32,187 nucleotides of DNA from an uncultured Alphaproteobacteria bacterium (lineage in GTDB: Bacteria; Pseudomonadota; Alphaproteobacteria; Geminicoccales; Geminicoccaceae), in the NCBI GenBank assembly GCA_902826935.1, contig CADEGR010000018.1, forward strand, positions 6,245 to 38,431, written 5' to 3'. Both the position numbers and the translations under genes were made by a program. Shown here piece after piece: positions 26,033 to 32,187 of the stretch (positions are counted from its first letter, which is position 1; each line of letters begins with the position of its first letter). The notes below the pieces were generated by a model. The model did no database searches, was not told where the DNA came from, and was given only the letters and a program-made list of their open reading frames with translations.

Positions 26033-26062
26033 ATTAGAAACCGATCATCAGCGCTTTGTAAA
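26033..26062 (-). promoter_or_regulatory. Candidate leuA promoter
   Basis: On the minus strand TTTACA (26057-26062) and TCTAAT (26033-26038) are each 5/6 matches to the sigma-70 boxes and lie 18 bp apart. The transcript would begin near 26026, giving a leader of about 270 nt before leuA. A GGCCGC-TCTG-GCGGCC hairpin (26007-26022) would sit at its 5' end. This leader length fits a regulated leader. Confidence 0.6.
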
Positions 26063-26113
26063 CCCCGTTGATGGCGGCAGCACCGGCCATGCCGCCATCA
26101 CCAGGAGCAGCGC

Positions 26114-26353
26114 CTACCAGCGGTCGCGACCATGATGCCAGCCGCCACCACGGTGCCAGCCACGATGCCCGCGCCAGCCGCGGTCATGGCGCCAGTCGTC
26201 CCGATAGCCGTCGCGGTAGCCCTCGGCATAGCCAAACCGCCGGCCATGGTGGTCAGGCCCGTCCGGCACGATCACGCAGCCGGCGAGCAAAGGCAGCAGG
26301 GCCACCGCTGCCAGGCCAAGCGGGCGCAGCAGGCGGCGGGGGTCGAGCGACAT
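26114..26353 (-). CDS. Small His/Gly/Arg-rich lipoprotein
   Basis: A 79-residue protein with a signal peptide and lipobox (LLPLLAGC, Cys near 26). The mature part is about 50 residues and very unusual in composition: repeated GY-R/E units (FGYAEGYRDGYRDD) and then Trp, His, Gly and Arg (RGWRGHRGWHRGGGWHHG). Histidine-rich tails can bind metal, but this is only inference. The ATG at 26353 was preferred to the upstream in-frame start (26380) because GGAGGAGG lies in front of it. It lies between the universal stress gene and the leuA promoter. I know no named family. Confidence 0.72.
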   Translation of the reverse strand: MSLDPRRLLRPLGLAAVALLPLLAGCVIVPDGPDHHGRRFGYAEGYRDGYRDDWRHDRGWRGHRGWHRGGGWHHGRDRW

Positions 26354-26431
26354 GGGCGGATCCTCCTCCACAAGAACCATTGCGGAGGAGCTTGCGCCCG
26401 CCTGCTTGAACCGCCTCTGACGGCGCCGTTG

Positions 26432-26461
26432 GGCGGCCGTTCAGCTGGCGGCCGTTCAGCT
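26432..26461 (+). repeat. Perfect 15-bp tandem duplication
   Basis: GGCGGCCGTTCAGCT occurs twice head to tail (26432-26446 and 26447-26461), followed by GGCG of a third. It lies 12 bp beyond the stop of the universal stress gene. A recent slippage duplication is the simplest reading. Confidence 0.85.
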
Positions 26462-26472
26462 GGCGAGCGACC

Positions 26473-27306
26473 TTACTGGACCGGCACCACCAGCACCGGG
26501 CAAGGCGCACGGCGGACCACCCGCTCGGTGGTGCTGCCGCGCAGACTGTCGAGCAAGCCCTGGTGGCCGGCCGTGGGCATGGCGATCAGATCGACCTCCA
26601 GCTCCTTGGCGGCCGCCAGGATGCCCTCGACCACATCGCCGCTGCGCAGGCTGAGCCCGCCCGGGAGGTTGTGCACGACCGGCGCGGAATCGCGATCGCC
26701 GACATGGAGCAGATGCACCTCCGGCTCGACGTCGAGCAGCTTGGCCAGCTCGGTCGCCGCGGTGCTGGCGGCTTCCGGGCGCGGCGCGCGGTCGACCGGG
26801 ATCAGGATCCTCTTCAGGCTGAGGCTGCCATTGCCGGAATCGACGAAGCCCTTGGCTCCCTCGGGGATCAACAGAGCGCGCATGTCGCCGCTGCGCACCA
26901 TCGGCTCGGCGACCGAGCCGTGCAGCCAGCGGGACAGGCCCTCGCGACCATGGGTCGCGAGCACCATGAAGTCGCAAAAATGGGCGTTCAGGAAGGCCGC
27001 CATGCCGGCCACCGGGTCGCCGCCCAGCTCGGTCTTGGCGACCTTGATGCCGGCTCGCTTGTCGACTTCCTCGCGCGGCGTGCCAGGCTTGAGCATCTGC
27101 CAGTTGGCGAGCGTCGTGCGCACGCTCGGGAAGGCGCCCCAGTCGGTGCTGGCGCCTTGCTCGCCGGCATGCAGAATGTGCAGCTTGGTCTGGCCGGCCA
27201 GCGCGATCTTGAGCGCATGCACGAAGGCGACCTCGCTCGCCGGGGTCAGATCGGTCGGGTGCAGCACCGAGGTCACCATCGGCCTGGCGGCGGCATCGAG
27301 TTCCAT
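26473..27306 (-). CDS. Universal stress protein, two UspA domains
   Basis: A 277-residue protein with two UspA domains in tandem (about 10-150 and 160-277), as in UspE-like proteins. The first ends in THGREGLSRWLHGSVAEPMV, a canonical nucleotide-site loop. The second begins LSLKRILIPVDRAPRP and ends TAGHQGLLDSLRGSTTERVV then RRAPCPVLVVPVQ. It is expected to be cytoplasmic and to bind ATP or AMP during stress or low oxygen. The open frame continues far upstream (to 27918), but that part is a shadow of the next gene. The ATG at 27306 has AGGAGGAAACG upstream and starts the fold. An FNR/FixK-type box lies 67 bp before it. Confidence 0.9.
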   Translation of the reverse strand: MELDAAARPMVTSVLHPTDLTPASEVAFVHALKIALAGQTKLHILHAGEQGASTDWGAFPSVRTTLANWQMLKPGTPREEVDKRAGIKVAKTELGGDPVAGMAAFLNAHFCDFMVLATHGREGLSRWLHGSVAEPMVRSGDMRALLIPEGAKGFVDSGNGSLSLKRILIPVDRAPRPEAASTAATELAKLLDVEPEVHLLHVGDRDSAPVVHNLPGGLSLRSGDVVEGILAAAKELEVDLIAMPTAGHQGLLDSLRGSTTERVVRRAPCPVLVVPVQ

Positions 27307-27372
27307 CGCTTGCGTTTCCTCCTGGTGGCTGACGCCAGCCTGGTCCATTGGGACCATTGTCGACCGGCGCCT

Positions 27373-27386
27373 TTGATTCTGGTCAA
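27373..27386. promoter_or_regulatory. FNR/FixK-type box upstream of the stress gene
   Basis: TTGATTCTGGTCAA has perfect half-sites TTGA and TCAA separated by 6 bp, the FNR/FixK/Anr spacing. Its centre is 73 bp before the stress gene start. A class II position (-41.5) would put the transcript start near 27338. No strong -10 box was found there. Universal stress genes are frequent FNR-family targets. Confidence 0.55.
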
Positions 27387-27448
27387 GGCAGCCGCTGTTT
27401 CGCGTGCCTTTATCGCTGCCGTTGGCGCATCTTCCAACCGGCTGCTCG

Positions 27449-28000
27449 CTATCGTCGTCGGTTAATCGCCGCGATCGCCGCCTGGCCCAGCAGGGCAAGG
27501 TCGGGATTCTGCCGGGCCGCCGCCTCGATCGCCGCGGCCGCGCCCGGTCCACCCACCTCGCCCAGGCCGCGCACGGCGTTGTTGCGGTAGAGCGCGTCCA
27601 GCCGGCGCAAGGCGTCCTCGACATAAGCGGTCTCATCCTGCGCCAGCCGGCTCTCGGCCGCTTGCGCCGCCAGCGGCTCGTCTGGGTGCCCGGCCAGCCA
27701 GGCCCGCTGCTCGCGGAACCGCGCAGCCGCCCGCTCGGCCGCCGCCTGGCGCCGCTCGGCCGGCACGCCGCCCGCCAGCACCTGGCGCAGCAGCGGCTCC
27801 GCCGCCGGGCCGAGGCGGCCGATCGCCTGGCGGAACCGGTCGATCTCGTCGGCCGCCCCGCATTGCCAGCTGAGCAGCTCGTAGAGCAGCGCCCGCTGGT
27901 CCGCGCCCAGCACCGCATCCGCCGGCTGCGCCCTTAAGGCGCCCGGCAGCCCGGCTGCCGGCAGCGCGAGGAGCGGGATCAGGAACTGGCGCCGTCGCAT
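27449..28000 (-). CDS. Exported HEAT-like helical protein
   Basis: A 183-residue protein of unknown function. From the ATG at 28000 it begins MRRRQFLIPLLALPAAGLPG, with three arginines and a hydrophobic core; this is a signal peptide, perhaps Tat-like because of RRRQF, cleaved near ALRAQ. The rest is Ala/Arg-rich and helical. The last 45 residues (NNAVRGLGEVGGPGAAAAIE and on) look like one or two HEAT-type repeats. A GGAGGCAAGGG ribosome site supports this start over the upstream ones. It starts 13 bp after the metzincin-like gene stops, so the two form an operon and may work together outside the cytoplasm. Confidence 0.72.
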   Translation of the reverse strand: MRRRQFLIPLLALPAAGLPGALRAQPADAVLGADQRALLYELLSWQCGAADEIDRFRQAIGRLGPAAEPLLRQVLAGGVPAERRQAAAERAAARFREQRAWLAGHPDEPLAAQAAESRLAQDETAYVEDALRRLDALYRNNAVRGLGEVGGPGAAAAIEAAARQNPDLALLGQAAIAAINRRR

Positions 28001-28013
28001 CGCCCTTGCCTCC

Positions 28014-28985
28014 TCAATTCGCCGGATAGCCGCCATCGGCCCAGAGCCGCCGCTCCAAGGCCGGGCATTCCGCCGTCTGGCCAGCGCCTTGGCAGCCGGC
28101 GGTCGGCTGGTCGGGCCTGGCGCCATAGAGGCTGTTGATGGTCGAGGCAGGGTTGAAATGGCCGCGGAAGATCTGGCCTTCGGTCAGGAACGCGCGGCTG
28201 TCCGAGCAGGGCCACATCACGTTGGTCGGATCGAACTGCGCGGTGCTGCCGCCGCAGCCTTGGGGATGCTGCAGGCTGAAGGCATGGCCCAGCTCATGCA
28301 CCAAAAGCTCGTCGCCGGTGTCCTTGCCCATCACGATCCGGGCGCCGAAATCCGACCAGCCGGTGGTCGTGCTGCCCTCGACCGTGTTGATCCAGTAGAT
28401 GTTGATGCGCTTGGCATCGAAGCCGATCTTGGTCGAGAAATCGTTCCAGTTGCGATTGTCGCCGCCGGTCGAGTTCAAAAGCGCGTTGTCGATGTCGGGA
28501 TCGGCGGTCGCGTCCTTGATCTGGAAGTCGGTCAGCATCGTGCCCATGCGCTCGCGCGACCAGATCACCACCGCGTTCAAGGCGGCGATGAACGCATGGT
28601 CGCGCTGCGCCGGAAATGGCCCTTGCACGATCCAGACCGTGGCCGGCAGCCGGAGCTGATCGCCCAGCGACAGAAAGAATCGGTCACCGCCGCCGCTGGT
28701 CCAGGGCAGGTCGGCGCGGCGCGGCGCCCGGTTCTGGCCGAAGCCGACCGCTTCGTTGCGGTTCGGCGCGGCCGCACTCGCCAGCCGGCCGACATTCAGC
28801 TCGACCTCGCCGCTGCCCTCGCGCGTCCGGCCGCGATCATTGACGATCGTGCCATCGCTGCTCTCGGCGCCGTCGACCAGGAGGCCGGCATCGAGCGAGA
28901 CATTGCGGGCGGTCACGGTATCGCAGGCCGCCAGCGCCAGCAGCGCCGCGAGGCAGGTGTGAGCGCGCCAAGGCGGGCGAGCCAT
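28014..28985 (-). CDS. Lipoprotein with metzincin-like zinc protease motif
   Basis: A 323-residue protein with a signal peptide and lipobox (ALAAC, Cys21), so it is probably anchored in the envelope. The motif HELGHAFSLQH (residues 230-240) gives three zinc histidines and the catalytic Glu231 in the metzincin spacing HExxHxxxxxH. The usual Gly is Ser237. NVMWPC (Met257), 17 residues on, fits a Met-turn. This points to a matrixin-like metalloprotease; the lower part also has several cysteines (243, 260, 288 and 297) that could form disulfides. The N-terminal 100 residues are polar and unrecognised. Substrate unknown. It is the first gene of a pair with the HEAT-like protein. The catalytic call rests on motif only. 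Confidence 0.72.
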   Translation of the reverse strand: MARPPWRAHTCLAALLALAACDTVTARNVSLDAGLLVDGAESSDGTIVNDRGRTREGSGEVELNVGRLASAAAPNRNEAVGFGQNRAPRRADLPWTSGGGDRFFLSLGDQLRLPATVWIVQGPFPAQRDHAFIAALNAVVIWSRERMGTMLTDFQIKDATADPDIDNALLNSTGGDNRNWNDFSTKIGFDAKRINIYWINTVEGSTTTGWSDFGARIVMGKDTGDELLVHELGHAFSLQHPQGCGGSTAQFDPTNVMWPCSDSRAFLTEGQIFRGHFNPASTINSLYGARPDQPTAGCQGAGQTAECPALERRLWADGGYPAN

Positions 28986-29273
28986 CGGTCAATATCCTTG
29001 CAGCCCGGACCAAGCGGCCCGAGGCATCAATTCAGCGGGTGCGACCTTGCCGCTGCGCAAACGCAGCAATGCAAGGTAGCATGGCGCGGTCGTCCGGGAC
29101 CAGGGCGCCGCCAGCCGGACCAACGGTCGGGCTGCCGGAACCGCAGGAAGCGCTCACCGATTGCCGTGGTCATTGCTATAGGAGCTTCGGGATAGGCTGC
29201 GTCTGGTCCGCACCATCATCATGCCATCGCCTTTGCCGATCGATCCCAAGGCACGCCCGGCCGCGCGCCACCC
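28986..29273. other. Intergenic region between divergent genes
   Basis: This 288-bp gap separates the metzincin-like gene (minus) from the MFS gene (plus). It must hold promoters for both. I found no convincing box pair, repeat or small gene. Confidence 0.3.
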
Positions 29274-30533
29274 ATGGTGAGCCGCCCGCTCGAAGCGCCG
29301 GCTGAGCCTCGGCCGCTGCGCGCCCTGCTGCGCCAGCCGGCCTTCCTGCGCCTGTGGCTCTGCGGCCTGGTCTGCGGCGGCCTGCGCTGGCTCGAGCTGC
29401 TGGCGGTGGGCGTCTATGTCCTGCAGACCACCGGCTCGGCGACCGCCGTCGCGCTCGCCACCTGCGCCCGGATGGCGCCGATGTTCCTGTTCGGCCTGGT
29501 CGCCGGCATGCTGGCCGACCGCTTCGATCGCAAGCGGCTGCTCCAGCTCCAGGTCGGCGCGGTCGGGCTGATCAGCCTCGGCCAGGCGGTGCTCGCCTGG
29601 CAGGGTGCCCTGGCCTACTGGCATGTCGTGCTCGGCGCCTTCGTCAGCGGCACGCTCTGGGCCAGCGATTTCCCGATCCGCCGGACGCTGCTCGGCGAAG
29701 CCTCGGGCCTGGCCCGGATCGGCCAGGCGATGGCGCTGGATTCCGCGACCAGCAACGCCACCCGCATGATGGGCCCGGCCCTGGGCGGCCTGCTGCTGGA
29801 GCAGACCGGCCTTGCCGGCACGCTGCTCCTGGTCGGCGTCTGCTACGGCGGGGCGGTGCTGATCATCTGGCCGCTCGCCGCGGCCCCGGCCGCCCATCGC
29901 ACCCTCGGCCTGCTGGCGCCGCTGATCGAGGGCTGGCACGCGGTCGGCGCCAACCGGGTCATCCAGGCGGTCCTCGCGATCACCGTGATCGTCAATCTCT
30001 GGGGCTTCGCCTACATCTCGATGGTGCCGGTGATCGGCGCCCGCCAGCTGGGCCTCGGCCCGACCGCGATCGGCCTGCTCGCCGCCACCGAGGGCCTGGG
30101 CGCCCTCATCGGCGCCTTCCTGTTCGGCGTCTGGGCCAGGCCCGCCAACTATCTGCGGGTCATCTTCTACGCCTCGGTCCTGTTCCTCGTCGCCCTGCTC
30201 GGCTTCGCGCTCTCGCTCTGGTGGCTGCTGTCCGGCCTGCTCCTCCTGCTCTCCGGCATCACGATCGCGGGCTTCGCGGTCATGCAGGGCACGCTCGCCT
30301 TCCTCGCCGCCCCACCCGCCTTGCGTGCCCGGATGATGGGCCTGGTCAGCGTCGCGATCGGCGCCGCCCCGCTCGGCATGCTCCACGTCGGCGTGCTGGC
30401 CGAATGGTTCGGCGCCGGCCCCGCCGTCGCGATCATCGCCGTCGAGGGCCTGGCGGCCATGATCGCCACCGGGCTCACCTGGCCCGAGCTGCGCCGCCCC
30501 AGCCCGCGTCTGGGCCAGCCCCCACCAACCTAG
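29274..30533 (+). CDS. MFS transporter (EntS/MFS_3-like exporter)
   Basis: A 419-residue membrane protein with about 12 hydrophobic helices. The conserved loop between helices 2 and 3 reads GMLADRFDRKRLLQLQVG, the major-facilitator signature. The phrase ASDFPIRRTLLGEASGLARI near residue 136 and NATRMMGPALGGLLLEQTG near 160 are typical of the MFS_3 (enterobactin exporter-like) group. Export of a small molecule is likely; what it carries is unknown. The first start, ATG 29274, has no clear ribosome site. It is a single gene, followed by a 9-bp-stem hairpin and repeat copy C. Confidence 0.9.
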   Translation: MVSRPLEAPAEPRPLRALLRQPAFLRLWLCGLVCGGLRWLELLAVGVYVLQTTGSATAVALATCARMAPMFLFGLVAGMLADRFDRKRLLQLQVGAVGLISLGQAVLAWQGALAYWHVVLGAFVSGTLWASDFPIRRTLLGEASGLARIGQAMALDSATSNATRMMGPALGGLLLEQTGLAGTLLLVGVCYGGAVLIIWPLAAAPAAHRTLGLLAPLIEGWHAVGANRVIQAVLAITVIVNLWGFAYISMVPVIGARQLGLGPTAIGLLAATEGLGALIGAFLFGVWARPANYLRVIFYASVLFLVALLGFALSLWWLLSGLLLLLSGITIAGFAVMQGTLAFLAAPPALRARMMGLVSVAIGAAPLGMLHVGVLAEWFGAGPAVAIIAVEGLAAMIATGLTWPELRRPSPRLGQPPPT

Positions 30534-30560
30534 CCCGCGGCAATCCGGCCGTGCCCTGCC

Positions 30561-30586
30561 CCGCCGACAAGTCGGCCTGTCGGCGG
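30561..30586 (+). other. Strong hairpin after the MFS gene
   Basis: CCGCCGACA and TGTCGGCGG form a perfect 9-bp stem with an 8-nt loop, 27 bp after the stop. It directly abuts repeat copy C. There is no T-run, so it may be a processing or rho-assisted end rather than an intrinsic terminator. Confidence 0.6.
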
Positions 30587-30587
30587 C

Positions 30588-30659
30588 CGGACTCCCAGGA
30601 TCGCATGGACCATGGTCAGGATCGCCCAACCAGCTGAAGATTGGGTTAATCAGAGCGCG
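30588..30659 (+). repeat. Dispersed intergenic repeat, copy C
   Basis: The first 24 bases (30588-30611) are identical to 18123-18146. The whole stretch aligns with the minus strand of copy B (18092 down to 18019) and its second half with copy A. CAGGATCGC is present twice 12 bp apart around the palindrome GACCATGGTC. CTGAAGATTGGGTTAATCAG gives the small hairpin (stem CTGA/TCAG). Confidence 0.8.
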
Positions 30660-30687
30660 CTTCCTTCCCATGCTCCGGCGTCGAGCC

Positions 30688-30718
30688 TTGACCTTGCCGC
30701 CAGTGGAAGCTTTAGCGT
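30688..30718 (+). promoter_or_regulatory. CueR/MerR-type promoter-operator for the DUF305 gene
   Basis: TTGACC (30688-30693) and TAGCGT (30713-30718) are 19 bp apart, the long spacer that MerR-family activators need. The spacer holds the dyad ACCTTGC-N7-GGAAGCT (30691-30711), close to the ACCTTCC-N7-GGAAGGT site of E. coli CueR at copA. The gene starts about 100 bp downstream. This suggests copper-induced transcription. No cueR gene is in the window. Confidence 0.7.
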
Positions 30719-30816
30719 CCGCCCTCTTCAGCCCGGCAGCGTCGCCGCACCGCCGCGACATCCAGGACAGGCGCCGGATCGCGCCAGGCACGGCCACGCC
30801 TTTCAGGAGTTCGCCC

Positions 30817-31272
30817 ATGCGCCGCATTGTCATCGCCGCCGCCACGCTCGCCGCCCTTGGCGCGGCACCGGTGCTGGCCCAGCACAACCATGGCGGCGGC
30901 ATGGCGACGGCGCCCGATCTGTCGGTCCTGCCAGCGGTCTGCCAGCAGGCTCTGCACGGCGCGGACCTGGCGCCGATGATGCCGGACATGGCCATGGGCG
31001 CGATGCCGATGGGCGACGCCCAGAAGGCGTCCTACGACGCCATGCTCAAGATGACCGGCCCGATGATGGCGACCCACGCGATCGCGGATCCGGACCTCGC
31101 CTTCAATTGCGGCATGATCGCCCATCACCAGGGCGCCATCGACATGGCGAACGCGGTCCTGAGATACGGCAAGGACCCCGCGACCAAGCAGATGGCGGAG
31201 CGGATCGTCGAGGCGCAGCAGGCCGAGATCAAGGAGATGACCGCCCGGGCCGAGCAGCTGGCCGCGCAGTGA
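30817..31272 (+). CDS. DUF305 periplasmic protein, Met/His-rich
   Basis: A 151-residue exported protein with a signal peptide (MRRIVIAAATLAALGAAPVL, cleaved near AQ). Mature residues start HNHGGGM and include APMMPDMAMGAMPMGD, a Met-rich stretch like those that bind Cu(I). The DUF305 signature is clear: FNCGMIAHHQGAIDMANAVL, followed by KQMAERIVEAQQAEIKEM. DUF305 is a four-helix, ferritin-like fold often found near copper-resistance genes. With the CueR-like promoter upstream, a role in periplasmic copper handling is a fair inference. The ATG at 30817 has CAGGAG 8 nt upstream; the in-frame start at 30670 lies upstream of the promoter and is rejected. Confidence 0.88.
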   Translation: MRRIVIAAATLAALGAAPVLAQHNHGGGMATAPDLSVLPAVCQQALHGADLAPMMPDMAMGAMPMGDAQKASYDAMLKMTGPMMATHAIADPDLAFNCGMIAHHQGAIDMANAVLRYGKDPATKQMAERIVEAQQAEIKEMTARAEQLAAQ

Positions 31273-31281
31273 CCGGCGGGG

Positions 31282-32079
31282 CTAGCTGACCGGCGGCTCG
31301 TGCAGGCAGGCGACGATGCCGGCCAGCTCCGGCCGGGGCGGCGGGTAGCGCTCGAGCACCAAGGGATCGTGGCCCGGCACCAGATGATGCTCGCTGTCGG
31401 CCAGGCGCCGGCACAGGCGGTAGCCCTCGAACAGCTCGCCGACATTGAGCACGATCGGATAGGGATTGCCGGTCCGCAGGTTGGCGTAGAAATGGACCGC
31501 GTCGGACGCCACCACCACCCAGCCGCGCCGGGTGCGCACCCGCACGATCTGCAGGCCGTGGCTATGGCCGCCAACCAGATGCAGGGTCAGCCCCGGCGCC
31601 AGCTCGGCGTCGCCGTCATGGAACGCGACCTTGCCCTTGTAGACCTGGCGGACCAGGCCGGTGACCTCCTCGACGTCGAACGGCGCCCGGAGCCGGCCAT
31701 GGGCCATGTAGCGGCCGGTGGCATAGGCCATCTCGCGGTCCTGGAGGTGGAAGGTGGCGCGCGGAAAGGCCGCGAAATTGCCGGCATGGTCGTAGTGCAT
31801 GTGGGTCAGGACGACCTCGCCGACCGCGCCCACGTCGACCCCGATCAAGGCGAGCGCCGCGCCCGTGTCGCGCAGGATCCGCCGCTCTCGCCGGGCACCA
31901 CATTCGGCCGAAAAGCCGGTGTCGATGACCACGGTCCGCTCGGCCGAGCGCGCCACCCGGACATAGTAGGCGAGCGGCATCGGCCCGTCGTGAATGTCCT
32001 GAAAGATGAAATTCTGCCGCGCCGGCCGCGCCAGCTCGGCATATTTCAGCGCGAACAGCTCGTAGACCTGCTCGACCAT
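31282..32079 (-). CDS. MBL-fold metallo-hydrolase (lactonase-like)
   Basis: A 265-residue metallo-beta-lactamase-fold hydrolase. The metal motif HMHYDHAGN (about 92-100) is the HxHxDH signature; further ligands are His in GGHSHG (about 170), Asp in VVASDAVHFY (about 192) and His in LVPGHDP (about 238). The layout and the NxxPxxL-type end resemble N-acyl homoserine lactonases (AttM/AiiB) and related esterases, so ring-opening of a lactone is possible. A substrate cannot be assigned. GGAGACGGCC precedes the ATG. It is convergent with the DUF305 gene (9 bp between stops) and lies downstream of another minus-strand gene cut by the window edge. Confidence 0.88.
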   Translation of the reverse strand: MVEQVYELFALKYAELARPARQNFIFQDIHDGPMPLAYYVRVARSAERTVVIDTGFSAECGARRERRILRDTGAALALIGVDVGAVGEVVLTHMHYDHAGNFAAFPRATFHLQDREMAYATGRYMAHGRLRAPFDVEEVTGLVRQVYKGKVAFHDGDAELAPGLTLHLVGGHSHGLQIVRVRTRRGWVVVASDAVHFYANLRTGNPYPIVLNVGELFEGYRLCRRLADSEHHLVPGHDPLVLERYPPPRPELAGIVACLHEPPVS

Positions 32080-32130
32080 GGCCGTCTCCGGTGGGACCGC
32101 CCAAGGACGCGCGGCGCGGCGCCCCGCCCG

Positions 32131-32187
32131 CTACTCCGCCGCCTGGACCAGCACCTCCTCGGCCGCGTCGTCATCGATCGCGTCATA
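32131..32187 (-). CDS. 3' end of a gene cut by the window edge
   Basis: The last 18 codons of a minus-strand frame, ending at the TAG at 32131-32133, read YDAIDDDAAEEVLVQAAE. The tail is acidic. The gene lies 51 bp upstream of the MBL-fold gene on the same strand, so the two may share a transcript. Too little is present to name it. Confidence 0.5.
   Translation of the reverse strand, partial: YDAIDDDAAEEVLVQAAE

Noticed and set aside
25755-26113. T-box or other riboswitch before leuA
   Set aside because: No T-box sequence (UGGN-type anticodon pairing block) was seen, and T-boxes are essentially absent from alphaproteobacteria. The Leu-rich leader explains the region better.
26034-26142. Short minus-strand frame ending GAAAINGVYKALMIGF
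   Set aside because: The end looked protein-like, but it overlaps the lipoprotein gene in another frame, has no ribosome site, and its last codons coincide with the leuA promoter.
27307-27918. N-terminal extension of the universal stress protein to 481 residues
   Set aside because: The extra part is Arg/Ser-rich shadow sequence of the HEAT-like gene and crosses the FNR box. A normal start with ribosome site exists at 27306.
29221-29273. Upstream ATG for the MFS gene at 29221
   Set aside because: It is not in frame with the transporter (53 bp before its ATG) and encodes no signal-like sequence.

Overview
The window looks like chromosomal DNA of a high-GC alphaproteobacterium, probably in or near the Rhodospirillales/Geminicoccales. 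Support comes from the very GC-rich third codon positions, a DUF1013/TrcR cell-cycle regulator (an alphaproteobacterial family), the lptF-lptG-lptD-surA-rsmA cluster and the pepA-holC pair. No phage, transposase, CRISPR array, tRNA or rRNA was seen. Most of the window is ordinary housekeeping and envelope biology. The unusual signals lie between the genes.

Layout. Positions 1-102 hold one copy of a dispersed intergenic repeat. Positions 103-5729 (minus) hold a tight operon: ABC ATPase, ABC permease, GldG-like protein, DUF4340 protein and then a Crp/Fnr regulator. Next come an SH3b exported protein (minus), an SDR oxidoreductase (plus) and an unrecognised membrane-anchored coiled-coil protein (plus). 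Positions 8672-11172 (minus) carry pepA, holC and ndk. Divergent from pepA, positions 11282-17969 (plus) carry lptF, lptG, lptD, surA and rsmA, which together build the LPS export path and the outer-membrane chaperone system. Positions 17970-18213 hold a second, inverted repeat copy. A VOC protein (minus) then faces away from a LivK-type binding protein (plus), which ends at a clear intrinsic terminator. An M20 amidohydrolase and two uncharacterised genes follow on the plus strand.

From 22595 to 28985 everything is on the minus strand. In transcription order: a metzincin-like lipoprotein and an exported HEAT-like protein, a tandem universal stress protein behind an FNR/FixK-type box, a small His/Gly/Arg-rich lipoprotein, leuA behind a candidate leucine leader peptide, an SDR and the TrcR-like regulator. 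The right end has an MFS exporter (plus), a third repeat copy, a DUF305 Met/His-rich periplasmic protein behind a CueR/MerR-type operator, an MBL-fold hydrolase (minus) and the last 18 codons of another minus-strand gene.

The observations most worth following are: (1) a family of ~70-90 bp intergenic repeats in three places, with one base pair that covaries between copies; (2) a 35-codon Leu-rich reading frame with CTT codons between a good promoter and leuA, which looks like an undescribed leader peptide; (3) a CueR-like promoter with the diagnostic 19-bp spacer in front of the DUF305 gene; (4) an FNR/FixK box in front of the stress protein; (5) a lipoprotein metzincin paired with an exported HEAT-like protein. 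All functional calls come from reading the translated sequence; no database search was run.
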